From: Roseateles toxinivorans
Lineage (GTDB): Bacteria > Pseudomonadota > Gammaproteobacteria > Burkholderiales > Burkholderiaceae_C
Reading direction: 5' to 3'
DNA: 64,000 nt
NCBI RefSeq assembly: GCF_004362525.1
Contig: NZ_SNXS01000004.1
Coordinates: 496,001-560,000, forward strand
Of the stretch, positions 16,747 to 24,958 are shown in pieces; within the stretch, counting starts at the first letter, position 1; each line of letters begins with the position of its first letter. Both the position numbers and the translations under genes were made by a program. The notes beneath the pieces are model-generated. The model saw nothing but the letters and a program-made list of their open reading frames with translations, searched no databases and was not told where the DNA came from.

Positions 16747-16768
16747 CGGGCCACCGCGAGGTGGCCCG
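16747..16768. terminator. hairpin between convergent genes
   Basis: CGGGCCACC-GCGA-GGTGGCCCG is a perfect 9-bp stem with a tetraloop midway between the DUF302 and DsrE stops. There is no T-run on either side; it could stop transcription from both directions or protect 3' ends. Confidence 0.5.
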
Positions 16769-16783
16769 TGCTGCACTTGAATC

Positions 16784-17236
16784 TCAGGGCCTCAGGTAGA
16801 CGAAACCTTCCTTGGCCTGCAGCTTGGCGACCTCGGCCACGCCCGAGGGCACGACCTTGGCTTCCATCGCCAGCTTGTCGGCGCTGATCTTGCGCGAGAC
16901 CAAGGTGTTGTTGCAGACGCGGAACTCCACGCCCCGACCGGCCAGTTCGCCGATGCTGCCGGCAAAGGGCTTGCCCGGGGCGGACTCGGCGCCGTCGAGC
17001 AGGAAGTCGATGCCCGCGCCGTGGGTCACGACGACGATCTTGGCGCCCGGATCGGCGGCCAGGTGGTTGCGGATGTTTCCGATGGCCCGCGCGGCCTGGG
17101 GTATGCCGTCGCTGAGGTGATAGACCACCTTGACGCCGGCATCGGTGGCGTGCGAAGGCAGGGCGACCAGTCCGATGCCCAGGGCAACGCCGCCGGCCAA
17201 CAGGCTGCGGAAGAGATTTCTGCGCGGAATTGACAT
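16784..17236 (-). CDS. periplasmic DsrE-family protein
   Basis: 150 residues. A Tat signal (PRRNLFRSLLAGG) and an HATDA cleavage region precede a DsrE/DsrF-like fold: VKVVYHLSDGIPQAARAIGN, then IVVVTHGAGIDFLL, then VEFRVCNNTL with the single Cys at the usual active position. DsrE-like proteins bind and transfer sulfane sulfur. It is divergent from the YeeE/YedE gene, sharing an AT-rich intergenic region (17237-17340), so the two are probably co-regulated. Confidence 0.82.
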   Translation of the reverse strand: MSIPRRNLFRSLLAGGVALGIGLVALPSHATDAGVKVVYHLSDGIPQAARAIGNIRNHLAADPGAKIVVVTHGAGIDFLLDGAESAPGKPFAGSIGELAGRGVEFRVCNNTLVSRKISADKLAMEAKVVPSGVAEVAKLQAKEGFVYLRP

Positions 17237-17348
17237 GGATCGTTCCTTGGGGTTGATGCGGGCTATACATTAGCAACTGCGCATATTAGGATTTAACGTC
17301 ATTTCGATGTTTGCCACCCCCGGACAAACGCCGATACCAGGCATGCTT

Positions 17349-18470
17349 ATGGAAAACCTCATCGAATCGCTGGGCCAGGCCAAGGCGCTCGCGCTGGGTG
17401 GCGTGCTGATCGGCTTCGTCTTCGGCTTCTTTGCCCAGCGCTCACGCTTTTGCCTGCGCTCGGCCACGATCGAGTTTTCACGCGGCGTGCATGGCGGCAA
17501 GCTGACCGTTTGGCTGTTTGCCTTCGCCACCGCCTTGCTGGCCACCCAGGCCCTCATCGCCCTGGGTCAGGCCGACGTCAGCACGGCCCGCCAACTGGCC
17601 GCGCGCGGCAGCCTGTCGGGCGCAGCCATCGGCGGGGCCCTGTTCGGTGTCGGCATGATTCTGGCGCGAGGCTGCTCCAGCCGTCTGCTGGTGCTGGCCG
17701 CACAGGGCAATTTGCGCTCGGTTCTGTCTGGCCTGGTGTTCGCCGTCACCGCCCAGGCCGCCTGGTCGGGCGTGCTGGCGCCGTGGCGCGAGCAGATCTC
17801 TGCCTGGTGGACGGTGGAGGGCGGCCCGGCGCGCGACCTGATCGCCCTCACCGGCATCGGCCGCGCCGGCGCACTGGCCTTCGGCGCCGTCTGGCTGCTG
17901 GCGGCGGTGCGCTGGGCCTGGCATCAGCGTGTGCCGGTGTGGGGCTGGGCCGGCGCGGTGATGGTCGGGCTGGCGATCACGGCGGCCTGGTGGTTCACCG
18001 CCTTTGTGGCGATGCTGGGTCTGGACGCCCAGGCCGCGCCGGTGCAATCGCTGAGTTTCACCGGCCCGTCGGCCGAGGTGCTGACGCGTGTGCTGTTTGC
18101 GCCTGACAAGGCGCCGACCTTCGACCTCGGCCTGGTGCCCGGGGTGTTCCTCGGGTCCTTCGTCGCGGCCGCGCTGTTCGGCGAGCTCAAGCTCGAAGGC
18201 TTCTCAGGCGGCGCCAGCATGCGCCGCTATCTGGTTGGCGCCGTGCTGATGGGTTTCGGCGGCATGCTGGCCGGGGGCTGCGCGGTGGGCGCCGGACTGT
18301 CGGGCGCGGCCGTGTTCACGATCACCTCCTGGGTCACGCTGTCGGCGATGTGGGCCGCGGCGGCGCTAACCGATCACTACATCGACCGCCGCGCCGAGCG
18401 CGCGGCCGAGTCACCCGCGGCGGCGCTGGATCAGCCGGTGCCGGTGCTGTCTCGTTCCTTTCCCCGTTGA
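17349..18470 (+). CDS. YeeE/YedE-family sulfur-compound transporter, full length
   Basis: About 373 residues from the ATG with AGG upstream; in-frame ATGs at 17343 and 17307 are alternatives. Two pseudo-symmetric halves with about nine membrane spans. Conserved cysteines lie in SRFCLRSA, ARGCSSRLL and GGCAVGAGLSG, as in the thiosulfate channel TsuA, where cysteines pass thiosulfate through the inner membrane. It begins a run of YeeE genes and probably imports thiosulfate or another sulfur species. Whether it imports or exports here is unknown. Confidence 0.88.
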   Translation: MENLIESLGQAKALALGGVLIGFVFGFFAQRSRFCLRSATIEFSRGVHGGKLTVWLFAFATALLATQALIALGQADVSTARQLAARGSLSGAAIGGALFGVGMILARGCSSRLLVLAAQGNLRSVLSGLVFAVTAQAAWSGVLAPWREQISAWWTVEGGPARDLIALTGIGRAGALAFGAVWLLAAVRWAWHQRVPVWGWAGAVMVGLAITAAWWFTAFVAMLGLDAQAAPVQSLSFTGPSAEVLTRVLFAPDKAPTFDLGLVPGVFLGSFVAAALFGELKLEGFSGGASMRRYLVGAVLMGFGGMLAGGCAVGAGLSGAAVFTITSWVTLSAMWAAAALTDHYIDRRAERAAESPAAALDQPVPVLSRSFPR

Positions 18471-18478
18471 GCGCTGCG

Positions 18479-19003
18479 ATGCAAAAACCGATCGAATCGT
18501 GTGAACCCCGCCCTTTCTGGCCCAACTGGCTGGCCGGCGTGGTGCTGGGCCTGGTGCTGCTGCTGACCTTTGTCTGGACCGGCCACGGCCTTGGCGCCAC
18601 CGGCGCCAGCACCCGTCTGACCGCCGCGTTGGCCCATGGTGTCGCCCCGGCGGCAACCGAGGCCAACGGCTACCTCGGACCGATGGTCAAGGATGGCAAT
18701 CCGCTGCCCTCGTGGATCAGCTGGCAGGTGCTGGGTGTGGCGATTGGCGCCTTGCTCGCCGCCTGGCAGGCCGGGCGGCTTCGGGTGCAGTTGGACGGCG
18801 AGCGCAGCGTCGGCCGCGGCCGGCGTCTGCTGCTGGCCCTGGGTGGTGGCATCGTCGCGGGCTTTGGCGCGCGGGTCGCGGCCGGCTGCACCAGCGGCCT
18901 CGGACTGTCCGGCGCCGCCTCTCTGGGCGTGTCGGCCTTTGTGTTCCTCGGCACCTTCTTTGCGGTCGGCATCGTCGCCAGCCGCCTGTTGAGAGGGGTG
19001 TGA
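18479..19003 (+). CDS. YeeE/YedE-family half transporter (first)
   Basis: 174 residues starting eight bases after the full-length YeeE gene. Three or four membrane spans and the signature AAGCTSGLGLSGAASL. Only half the usual size, so it should pair with another half protein, most likely the one encoded two bases downstream. A long periplasmic loop after the first span is visible (residues about 40-75). Start chosen for its position; no strong ribosome-binding site is seen. Confidence 0.84.
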   Translation: MQKPIESCEPRPFWPNWLAGVVLGLVLLLTFVWTGHGLGATGASTRLTAALAHGVAPAATEANGYLGPMVKDGNPLPSWISWQVLGVAIGALLAAWQAGRLRVQLDGERSVGRGRRLLLALGGGIVAGFGARVAAGCTSGLGLSGAASLGVSAFVFLGTFFAVGIVASRLLRGV

Positions 19004-19005
19004 GC

Positions 19006-19617
19006 ATGCAACTGCCTTTCAATGATGGCGGGGCCGTTTCCGGCCTGATCTGCGGCCTGCTGTTCGGCTTTGTGCTGGAGCGTGCAGGCTTTGGCAGCCC
19101 CTGCAAGCTGACGGCGCAATTCCGCTTCACCGACTGGTCGGTGCTGAAGGTCATGTTCACCGCCATCGTCGTGGCCGCCGCCGGCCTGGCCCTGCTGCGC
19201 GGCATCGGCTGGATGGCGGCCGACGCGGTGTTCGTGCCCTCGGCCTATCTGGGCGCGGCCGCCATTGGCGGCGCCCTGGTGGGGGCAGGTTTTGCCGTCG
19301 GCGGCTATTGCCCCGGCACCTCGGTGGTGGCGCTGATGTCTGGGCGGCTGGACGCTCTCGTATTTCTGATCGGCCTGCTGCTGGGCACCAGCGTGTTTGC
19401 CTGGGCCTGGAGCAGCGGCCTGGAGGCCTTGACGATGGCCGGCGAACTGGAGGCTGGAGACAACCTGCTCGATGCCTTCGGCATCCCGGACCTCTGGGCC
19501 GTGGCCGGGCTGTGCCTGGCCCTGGCCTTCGTCTATTGGCTGGGCGGACGCATGGAGCGCAACAGCCGTGGCCCGGTCACGGCGGCCGAAGCGCTGCGCG
19601 GTGCGCAGTCTGATTAA
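19006..19617 (+). CDS. YeeE/YedE-family half transporter (second)
   Basis: 203 residues, starting two bases after the previous stop. Five or so membrane spans with FGSPCKLTAQF and GGYCPGTSVVAL, the two cysteine signatures of the family. It complements the preceding half protein. Together they would make a second YeeE-type channel beside the full-length one. Confidence 0.84.
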   Translation: MQLPFNDGGAVSGLICGLLFGFVLERAGFGSPCKLTAQFRFTDWSVLKVMFTAIVVAAAGLALLRGIGWMAADAVFVPSAYLGAAAIGGALVGAGFAVGGYCPGTSVVALMSGRLDALVFLIGLLLGTSVFAWAWSSGLEALTMAGELEAGDNLLDAFGIPDLWAVAGLCLALAFVYWLGGRMERNSRGPVTAAEALRGAQSD

Positions 19618-19650
19618 GTCCTTCCATTACAACCTGAGGTGATCACCGCG

Positions 19651-19917
19651 ATGAGCAAGACCCGACCCCAGGCCACCCACCGCGCCGCGCAGGCCCTGCC
19701 GGCACTTGCCATGGCGCTGGCGCTGCTGCAGCCAGCGCTTGCGGCTGAACCGGCCAAACCGGCCAAGGGGGCAGCCTCGGCGGCTAGCGCAGCGCCGGCC
19801 GCGGCCAAGGCCGCCAACCCCTGTGGCCCGGACAATCCCTGCGGCCCGGCCAAGAAGAAGCGCAAGAAGAGTGACAACTCCTGCGGTCCGGCCAATCCCT
19901 GCGCGGCCAGGAAATAG
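19651..19917 (+). CDS. small secreted NPCGP-repeat protein
   Basis: 88 residues from the ATG after TGAGGT (a GTG at 19639 is in frame). Residues 1-32 form a signal peptide, then an Ala/Lys/Pro linker, then a C-terminal part with four cysteines (58, 64, 78, 84) in repeats NPCGP, NPCGP, NSCGP and NPCAA, split by a lysine-rich KKKRKK stretch. I do not recognise a named family. Its setting between YeeE transporters and a periplasmic rhodanese suggests a carrier for sulfane sulfur or a metal in the periplasm. Confidence 0.7.
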   Translation: MSKTRPQATHRAAQALPALAMALALLQPALAAEPAKPAKGAASAASAAPAAAKAANPCGPDNPCGPAKKKRKKSDNSCGPANPCAARK

Positions 19918-19925
19918 GACGCCCC

Positions 19926-20714
19926 ATGTCGGCCCTGCTGCAGCCCGAGCTACTGGCGCAGGCCGCGCTGGACGCGGTGCAGATACCGCTGCTGGCGGCG
20001 CAGCGCGGGCGCAGCATGGCCCAGCTGGCGCTCGGCGGGGCGGCGCGCTTCGAGCCCTGGCGGCACTATCCCGCCCATGATGCGCGCGACCTGGCACACG
20101 GCACACAGTTCTACTTCCATGCGCATGAAGACCCGCGCGGCCCCGGCGAGCTCGGGCACTTCCATCTGTTCCTGCGCGATCTGGAGCCAGGCGGTTTTCA
20201 CCACCTGATCGCGCTCGCGCTCGATCCGGTGGGGCGCCCGCTGCGTTGGTTCAGCACCAATGGCTGGGTGACCGGCGAGCGGCTGCTGCCTGCGCAGGCT
20301 CTGCTGCCGGCCCTGCGGGGCTTCGCGCTTGGCCAGCGGGGGCGCCTGGCCCCGGTGGCTCGCTGGCTGCAGGCGCTGGTGCGCCTGCACGCCGACGATA
20401 TCGAGCGGCTGCTTCTGGCGCGCGACGCCAGGCTGGCGCAGGAGTCCGCACAGCGCCCGCTGGAACAGGTGCTGGAAGACCGCGGCCTGGCGCTGCTGAG
20501 TCACAGCGAGATCGATTTGATGCGGCGCATTTATGCGTTGCAGGCCGAGCATTCAAACCCCGAAGGAGACAAGCATGAGACTGACGATAAAGACTTGGTT
20601 GCTGCCCGCGCTGGCCCTGCTCTGGGCCGGCCTGGCCCAGGCCGCCGGACTGCCCGGCCCGGTGGTGGACAGCGCCTGGCTGGCCGCCAATCTGGGCGAG
20701 GTGCAGGTCTTTGA
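19926..20714 (+). CDS. conserved hypothetical protein with over-long C-terminus
   Basis: 262 residues as read. I cannot assign a function. The core has a His-rich centre, FYFHAHEDPRGPGELGHFHLFLR, that could bind metal, followed by WFSTNGWVTGE and a helical C-terminal part. There is no signal peptide. The last 46 residues overlap the following rhodanese gene by 140 bases in another frame and look like low-complexity read-through (Ala/Gly/Arg). The natural end is probably near 20576, where a TGA overlapping the next ATG exists in a different frame. Confidence 0.65.
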   Translation: MSALLQPELLAQAALDAVQIPLLAAQRGRSMAQLALGGAARFEPWRHYPAHDARDLAHGTQFYFHAHEDPRGPGELGHFHLFLRDLEPGGFHHLIALALDPVGRPLRWFSTNGWVTGERLLPAQALLPALRGFALGQRGRLAPVARWLQALVRLHADDIERLLLARDARLAQESAQRPLEQVLEDRGLALLSHSEIDLMRRIYALQAEHSNPEGDKHETDDKDLVAARAGPALGRPGPGRRTARPGGGQRLAGRQSGRGAGL

Positions 20715-21567
20715 GGTGCGCAGCAACCCCAAGAGCTTCACCGCCGCGCCCGAGTTCGAGACAGATGCCAAGACCGGCAAGAAGACCCTGGTCGAGGTCG
20801 GGGGCCACATACCCGGCGCGCGGCTGATGGACACCAAGCCGCTGCGCACCGACAAGAAGGTCGGTGAGCTGACGGTCAAGTACATGCTGCCGGAGATGGC
20901 CGCGTTCGAGACCATCATGCAGGCCGTCGGCGTCGATGCGGACCGCCCCATCGTGCTGGTGCCGGTGGGCACCGATGTGGTTGATCTCGACGATGCGCTG
21001 CGCGCCTACTGGCAGCTCAAGGTCTATGGCGAAGACAATATCGCGGTGCTCGACGGTGGCATGGCCGCCTGGCTGCTCGAAGGCCGTGCCCACAGCAGCG
21101 ACGCAGCGCCTGCCAAGACCGGTAGCTGGCGCGCCAAGGCCGACCGCAGCGCCCGCTACGGGGCCGACTCCGAGGCGGTGGCCGCCGCGGTCGCCAGCAA
21201 GTCGGCAACGCTGATCGACGGTCGCGATCTGCGCTCGTACCACGGCCTGGCCCGGCGCGACTATGTGCATGCCGCCGGGCATATCCCCGGCGCCAAGGTG
21301 TTGCCGCCGGAACTGCTGACCCGGCCGGTCAGCGGAGGTGCGGTCAAGCTGCACAGCCTGGCCACCTACCGCGGCATTGCGGCCGTTACCGGCGTCGATG
21401 CCGACAAGCCCAGCATCGCCTATTGCAACAGCGGCCATCTGGCCTCCGGGCCTTGGTTCGTGATGTCCGAACTGCTGGGCCACAAGAACGCCCGGCTCTA
21501 TGACGGCTCGATGCACCAGTGGACCTTGGAGAAGCGCCCGGTCGAGGGCGCGATTCCTCTACAGTAG
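20575..21567 (+). CDS. periplasmic two-domain rhodanese (sulfurtransferase)
   Basis: 330 residues from the ATG after GAAGGAGA. Signal peptide ends AQAAG. Two rhodanese domains: the N-terminal copy has GGHIPGARLMD and VLDGGMAAWL but no active Cys loop, and the C-terminal copy has DGRDLRSYHG, AGHIPGAKVLP and the active-site loop CNSGHLA, followed by LYDGSMHQW. It would move sulfane sulfur between thiosulfate or persulfides and acceptors in the periplasm. It lies in the transport run with YeeE proteins and cytochrome c4. Confidence 0.9.
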   Translation: MRLTIKTWLLPALALLWAGLAQAAGLPGPVVDSAWLAANLGEVQVFEVRSNPKSFTAAPEFETDAKTGKKTLVEVGGHIPGARLMDTKPLRTDKKVGELTVKYMLPEMAAFETIMQAVGVDADRPIVLVPVGTDVVDLDDALRAYWQLKVYGEDNIAVLDGGMAAWLLEGRAHSSDAAPAKTGSWRAKADRSARYGADSEAVAAAVASKSATLIDGRDLRSYHGLARRDYVHAAGHIPGAKVLPPELLTRPVSGGAVKLHSLATYRGIAAVTGVDADKPSIAYCNSGHLASGPWFVMSELLGHKNARLYDGSMHQWTLEKRPVEGAIPLQ

Positions 21568-21573
21568 GCGGCC

Positions 21574-22194
21574 ATGAAGACGCCATCCATCATCCGCGGT
21601 CTGCTGCAGGCCCTTGTCGCGCTGAGCCCTCTGCTGAGCCAGGCGCAGACGCCGGCCGCCGAGCTGGCGCGCGCCGAGGAAATCGTCCAGGGCAAGTGCT
21701 TCATCTGCCACGGCGCCGACGGCGAAAGCTCCAGCCCGGTGTTTCCACGGCTGGCAGGCCAGCATGGCGCCTATATGGCCCGGCAGTTGGCCGACTACCA
21801 GAGCGGCAAGCGCAGGAGCACGACCATGCAGCCGATGGTGGAAGGGCTTACCGCCACCGACTTTGCCGCGCTGGGCAAGTACTTTGAGAGCCGCAAGCCG
21901 GTGGCCCATCAGGTCGAGGATGCCGATCTGGCCCAGGTCGGTCGCTTCGTCTTCATGCGCGGCAACCCGTTCAGCGGTGTGGCGGCCTGCGCGTCCTGCC
22001 ACGGGGAGAAGGCCTATGGCACGCCACAGTTGCCGCGCCTGGCCGGTCAGCATGCGCAGTACACGGAGAACCAGTTGAAGCTGTTCAACAAGCGCGAGCG
22101 CACCAATGACAATGCGGTGATGCACGCCATTGCCAGCAAGCTCAGCGAGCTGGAACTGAAGGCCGTGGCCGCCTATCTCAGTGGGTTGAACTGA
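21574..22194 (+). CDS. dihaem cytochrome c4
   Basis: 206 residues with signal peptide ending SQAQT. Two haem motifs, CFICH and CASCH, in two similar halves, each followed by PRLAGQHxxY and a later Met (TTMQPMV, AVMHAI). This is the standard cytochrome c4 layout. It carries electrons in the periplasm, here probably from the sulfur enzymes to a terminal oxidase. Six bases after the rhodanese gene. Confidence 0.92.
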   Translation: MKTPSIIRGLLQALVALSPLLSQAQTPAAELARAEEIVQGKCFICHGADGESSSPVFPRLAGQHGAYMARQLADYQSGKRRSTTMQPMVEGLTATDFAALGKYFESRKPVAHQVEDADLAQVGRFVFMRGNPFSGVAACASCHGEKAYGTPQLPRLAGQHAQYTENQLKLFNKRERTNDNAVMHAIASKLSELELKAVAAYLSGLN

Positions 22195-22200
22195 CCCCCG

Positions 22201-22226
22201 GCCAGGCCGCTTGCAAGCGGCCTGGC
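22201..22226. terminator. 26-bp perfect palindrome between convergent genes
   Basis: GCCAGGCCGCTTG and its exact complement meet with no loop, between the cytochrome c4 and fccB stops. Transcribed from either strand it gives the same hairpin, fitting a bidirectional terminator, although no T-run follows. Confidence 0.55.
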
Positions 22227-22273
22227 GTTCGCAGGGCGTCGAACCGGCCGCAGGGCCGGTCCTCGGTCCCTGC

Positions 22274-23566
22274 TTACCCCAGCATGTCCGTCCAGATGTT
22301 GTCGGCCCAGGACAGGGCATAACGACCCTCGATCTGGTTCGCTCCGGCTGACACCCCACCCGAGCCGGGCACCGGCTTGAAGGTCTTGTCGGCGGCGTCG
22401 TACTGGTGCACCGAGGCCACATGGACCACGTCCTTGGCGGTCACGAAGCTGTAGCAGGTGTTCATCACCACCGGCGTGGCATTGACCGCCTCGCCCTTGA
22501 GCAACTGGATGATGGCCGCCGCGGCCACCTTGGCCTGCTGGTTGGCCATATGACCGGACTTGGGCATTCCCGGCCCGGGGAAGGTGGCGTCGCCCAGCAC
22601 ATGCACAAACGGCGTCGCGGTGGACTCCATTGTCAGCCAGTTCACGCCGCTCCAGCGCTGGTTGACATTGACCAGGCCGGCCTTCAGGGCCAGATCGGAC
22701 GCGCGCTGCGGTGGGATCACATTGAGCACGTCGGCCCTGACGTCCTCGAACTCCAGCTTGGCCAGCTTGCCGCCATTGGCCACCTCCTTCAGCTCGGCAT
22801 TGGCCCGGTATTCCAGCAGGCCGTCGTAGTGCTGCTTGAAGGCCCGCTCGAACAGGGCCTTCTTGGAGGTGATCTCGGGGTTGGCGTCGAGCACCAGCAG
22901 CTTGGACTTGGGCTTGTACTGCTTCAGGTAGCTGGCCACCATGCAGGCCCGCTCGTAGGGGCCGGGGGGACAGCGGTAGGGGGCCTTGGGGATGCTCATC
23001 GCGAACACGCCGCCATCGGGCATGGCCTCCAGCTGCTTGCGCAGGGCCATGGTCTGCGGGCCGGCCTTCCAGGCGTGCATGACCTGACCCGCGTCGAGCG
23101 CCGCTTTCAGGCCGCCGATACCGTCGAGCATGAAGTCGATGCCGGGTGAGAGTATCAGCCGGTCATAGGCCACGCTGCTGCCGTCGGCCAGGCGCACCGT
23201 CTTGGCCGCGGCATCGATGGCCGTGACCTCGCCCTGCAGCATCTTGACACCCATGGCTTTCAGCCCGTCATAGCCGCGCGTGATGTCGGCCATCCGCTTG
23301 TGGCCGCCGAGCACCAGATTGGAGATGGGGCAGGAGACGAAGCTGGCCTGGCGCTCGATCAGCGTCACGTCCACATTGCCGCCCCACAGCTTCAGGTATC
23401 GCGCCGCGGTGGCTCCGCCGAAGCCCCCGCCGATCACGACCACACGGCCGATCGAGGGGCCGCCGCCCAGGCTGGCGCAGCCGCTCAGGCTCAGGCCGGT
23501 GGCGGCAAGGCCGCCCAGCAGCAGGTGGCGTCGGTTCAGCGCCGGTTTGATCGATGCTTTGTACAT
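22274..23566 (-). CDS. fccB: FccB, flavoprotein subunit of sulfide dehydrogenase
   Basis: 430 residues. The N-terminus holds both twin arginines (NRRHLLLGG) and a lipobox-like LSGC. FAD-binding VVVIGGGFGGATAARYL; SFVSCPISNLVLGG with the Cys expected to bind FAD covalently; YRCPPGPYERAC and NTCYSF supply the redox disulfide pair of the family. It oxidises sulfide to sulfane sulfur in the periplasm and hands electrons to FccA, encoded ten bases upstream. Start chosen after GAGGAACGCGCC; a longer reading lacks a ribosome-binding site. Confidence 0.94.
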   Translation of the reverse strand: MYKASIKPALNRRHLLLGGLAATGLSLSGCASLGGGPSIGRVVVIGGGFGGATAARYLKLWGGNVDVTLIERQASFVSCPISNLVLGGHKRMADITRGYDGLKAMGVKMLQGEVTAIDAAAKTVRLADGSSVAYDRLILSPGIDFMLDGIGGLKAALDAGQVMHAWKAGPQTMALRKQLEAMPDGGVFAMSIPKAPYRCPPGPYERACMVASYLKQYKPKSKLLVLDANPEITSKKALFERAFKQHYDGLLEYRANAELKEVANGGKLAKLEFEDVRADVLNVIPPQRASDLALKAGLVNVNQRWSGVNWLTMESTATPFVHVLGDATFPGPGMPKSGHMANQQAKVAAAAIIQLLKGEAVNATPVVMNTCYSFVTAKDVVHVASVHQYDAADKTFKPVPGSGGVSAGANQIEGRYALSWADNIWTDMLG

Positions 23567-23576
23567 GGCGCGTTCC

Positions 23577-23885
23577 TCAGGGTTTTGCCGGCAGGGCGGC
23601 GAAGTGCTTGACCACCAGCTTGAGCTGGTCCTCGGTATAGCCCTTGACGATCTGGTGCATGATCGTGGCTGGCTGGGCGCCACTGCGGTAGTCCGCCAGC
23701 AGCTTCAGCAATTCGTCTTCCTTGCGGCCGGCCAGCGTCTTCATCTCGCCCTTGGCAATGCCTGCAGTGCCGTGGCAGTTGGCGCAGGTGGCGGCGAGAT
23801 TGCGGGCGAGGTTGGCGTCCTGGGCCTGGCAAATGCCGGCCAGGGTCGCCAGGGCCAGGGGCGCCAGTGTTTTCAAGCTGATCAT
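23577..23885 (-). CDS. fccA: FccA-type monohaem cytochrome c subunit of sulfide dehydrogenase
   Basis: 102 residues with signal peptide ending CQAQD. One haem motif CANCH and a late Met (TIMHQIV). Purple sulfur bacteria often have a dihaem FccA of double length; this one is the short monohaem type. Start at 23885 follows AAAGGAGAC. It is transcribed before fccB and divergently from the SoxH-like gene. Confidence 0.9.
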   Translation of the reverse strand: MISLKTLAPLALATLAGICQAQDANLARNLAATCANCHGTAGIAKGEMKTLAGRKEDELLKLLADYRSGAQPATIMHQIVKGYTEDQLKLVVKHFAALPAKP

Positions 23886-23997
23886 CGATGTCTCCTTTTG
23901 GGTCGGGCTGCCTAGCAGCATCTTTACATTGCGCGCGGGCTCCTATCGGGACTAACCACTAGCTTGCAGTGGGGCAAATAGGTCTTAATATCTGTGT

Positions 23998-24951
23998 ATG
24001 CTGATGAACAGTATTTTCTCGTGGGTGCGGGTCGCTGTCCTGCTCGGTCTTGCCGGTCTATTGCCGCTTCGGGCCGGCGCCCAGGCCCTGCACGCCCAGC
24101 AGGTGGCGCCACAGACCTGGATGGTGCAGGGCGAGTCGGCGCTGGGTTCCTCGGCCAACCGGAACTTCATCTCGAATGCCGCCTTCGTCGTCACAAGCGA
24201 GGGCGTGCTGGTGCTGGATGCGCTGGGCTCGCCGGCCCTGGCCCAGGCGCTGCTGGACGAGATCCGGCGCATCACGCCCAAGCCGGTGCGCTATCTGGTG
24301 GTGACGCATTACCACGCCGACCACATCTATGGCCTGCAGGTCTTCAAGGCCGCCGGTGCGCAGATCATTGCCCAGCGCGACGGCCAGGTCTATCTGCACT
24401 CCGAAACGGCGGCACTGCGCCTGCAGGCAAGCCGCGAGGAACTGTTTCCCTGGATCGACGAGAAGACAATGCTGGTGCCGGCCGACCGCTGGCTGGCCGG
24501 CCCGACCACGTTGCGTCTGGGCGGGCTGGACTTCCTGCTGCAGCCAGCCGGTCCGGCGCACACGCCGGAGGATCTGGTGGTCTATGTGCCACAGCTGAAG
24601 GTGCTGCTGGCCGGTGATCTGGTGTTCCGTGGCCGCGTGCCCTATGTCGGGCAGGCCGACAGCGGCAAGTGGATAGGGGCGCTGGACAAGCTGCTGGGCT
24701 TCGACACCACCGTCATCATCCCCGGCCATGGTCCGGTATCGAACACCGCCCGCGAGGACCTGCAGATGACCCGGGACTATCTGGCCTATCTGCGCCAGAC
24801 TATGGGTGCGGCCGCGCGCGACATGCTGCCGTTCGAGGAGGCCTATGCCGCCACCGACTGGTCGCGTTTCGCCAAGCTGCCGCTGTTCGGCGTGGCCAAT
24901 CGCATCAATGCCTACAACACCTATCTGCTGATGGAGCAGGAGGGGCGCTGA
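23998..24951 (+). CDS. SoxH-like metallo-beta-lactamase-fold protein
   Basis: 317 residues with signal peptide ending GAGAQA. The metal site is complete: THYHADH, GPAHTPEDL, AGDLVFRG and IIPGHGPVS. It resembles SoxH and the quinoprotein-relay metallohydrolases found beside periplasmic oxidation systems. The reaction is unknown; hydrolysis of a sulfur ester or persulfide is possible. A -10-like TAATAT at 23986 lies very close to the first ATG, so translation may begin at 24004 or from a leaderless message. Confidence 0.85.
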   Translation: MLMNSIFSWVRVAVLLGLAGLLPLRAGAQALHAQQVAPQTWMVQGESALGSSANRNFISNAAFVVTSEGVLVLDALGSPALAQALLDEIRRITPKPVRYLVVTHYHADHIYGLQVFKAAGAQIIAQRDGQVYLHSETAALRLQASREELFPWIDEKTMLVPADRWLAGPTTLRLGGLDFLLQPAGPAHTPEDLVVYVPQLKVLLAGDLVFRGRVPYVGQADSGKWIGALDKLLGFDTTVIIPGHGPVSNTAREDLQMTRDYLAYLRQTMGAAARDMLPFEEAYAATDWSRFAKLPLFGVANRINAYNTYLLMEQEGR

Positions 24952-24958
24952 GCGCCGC

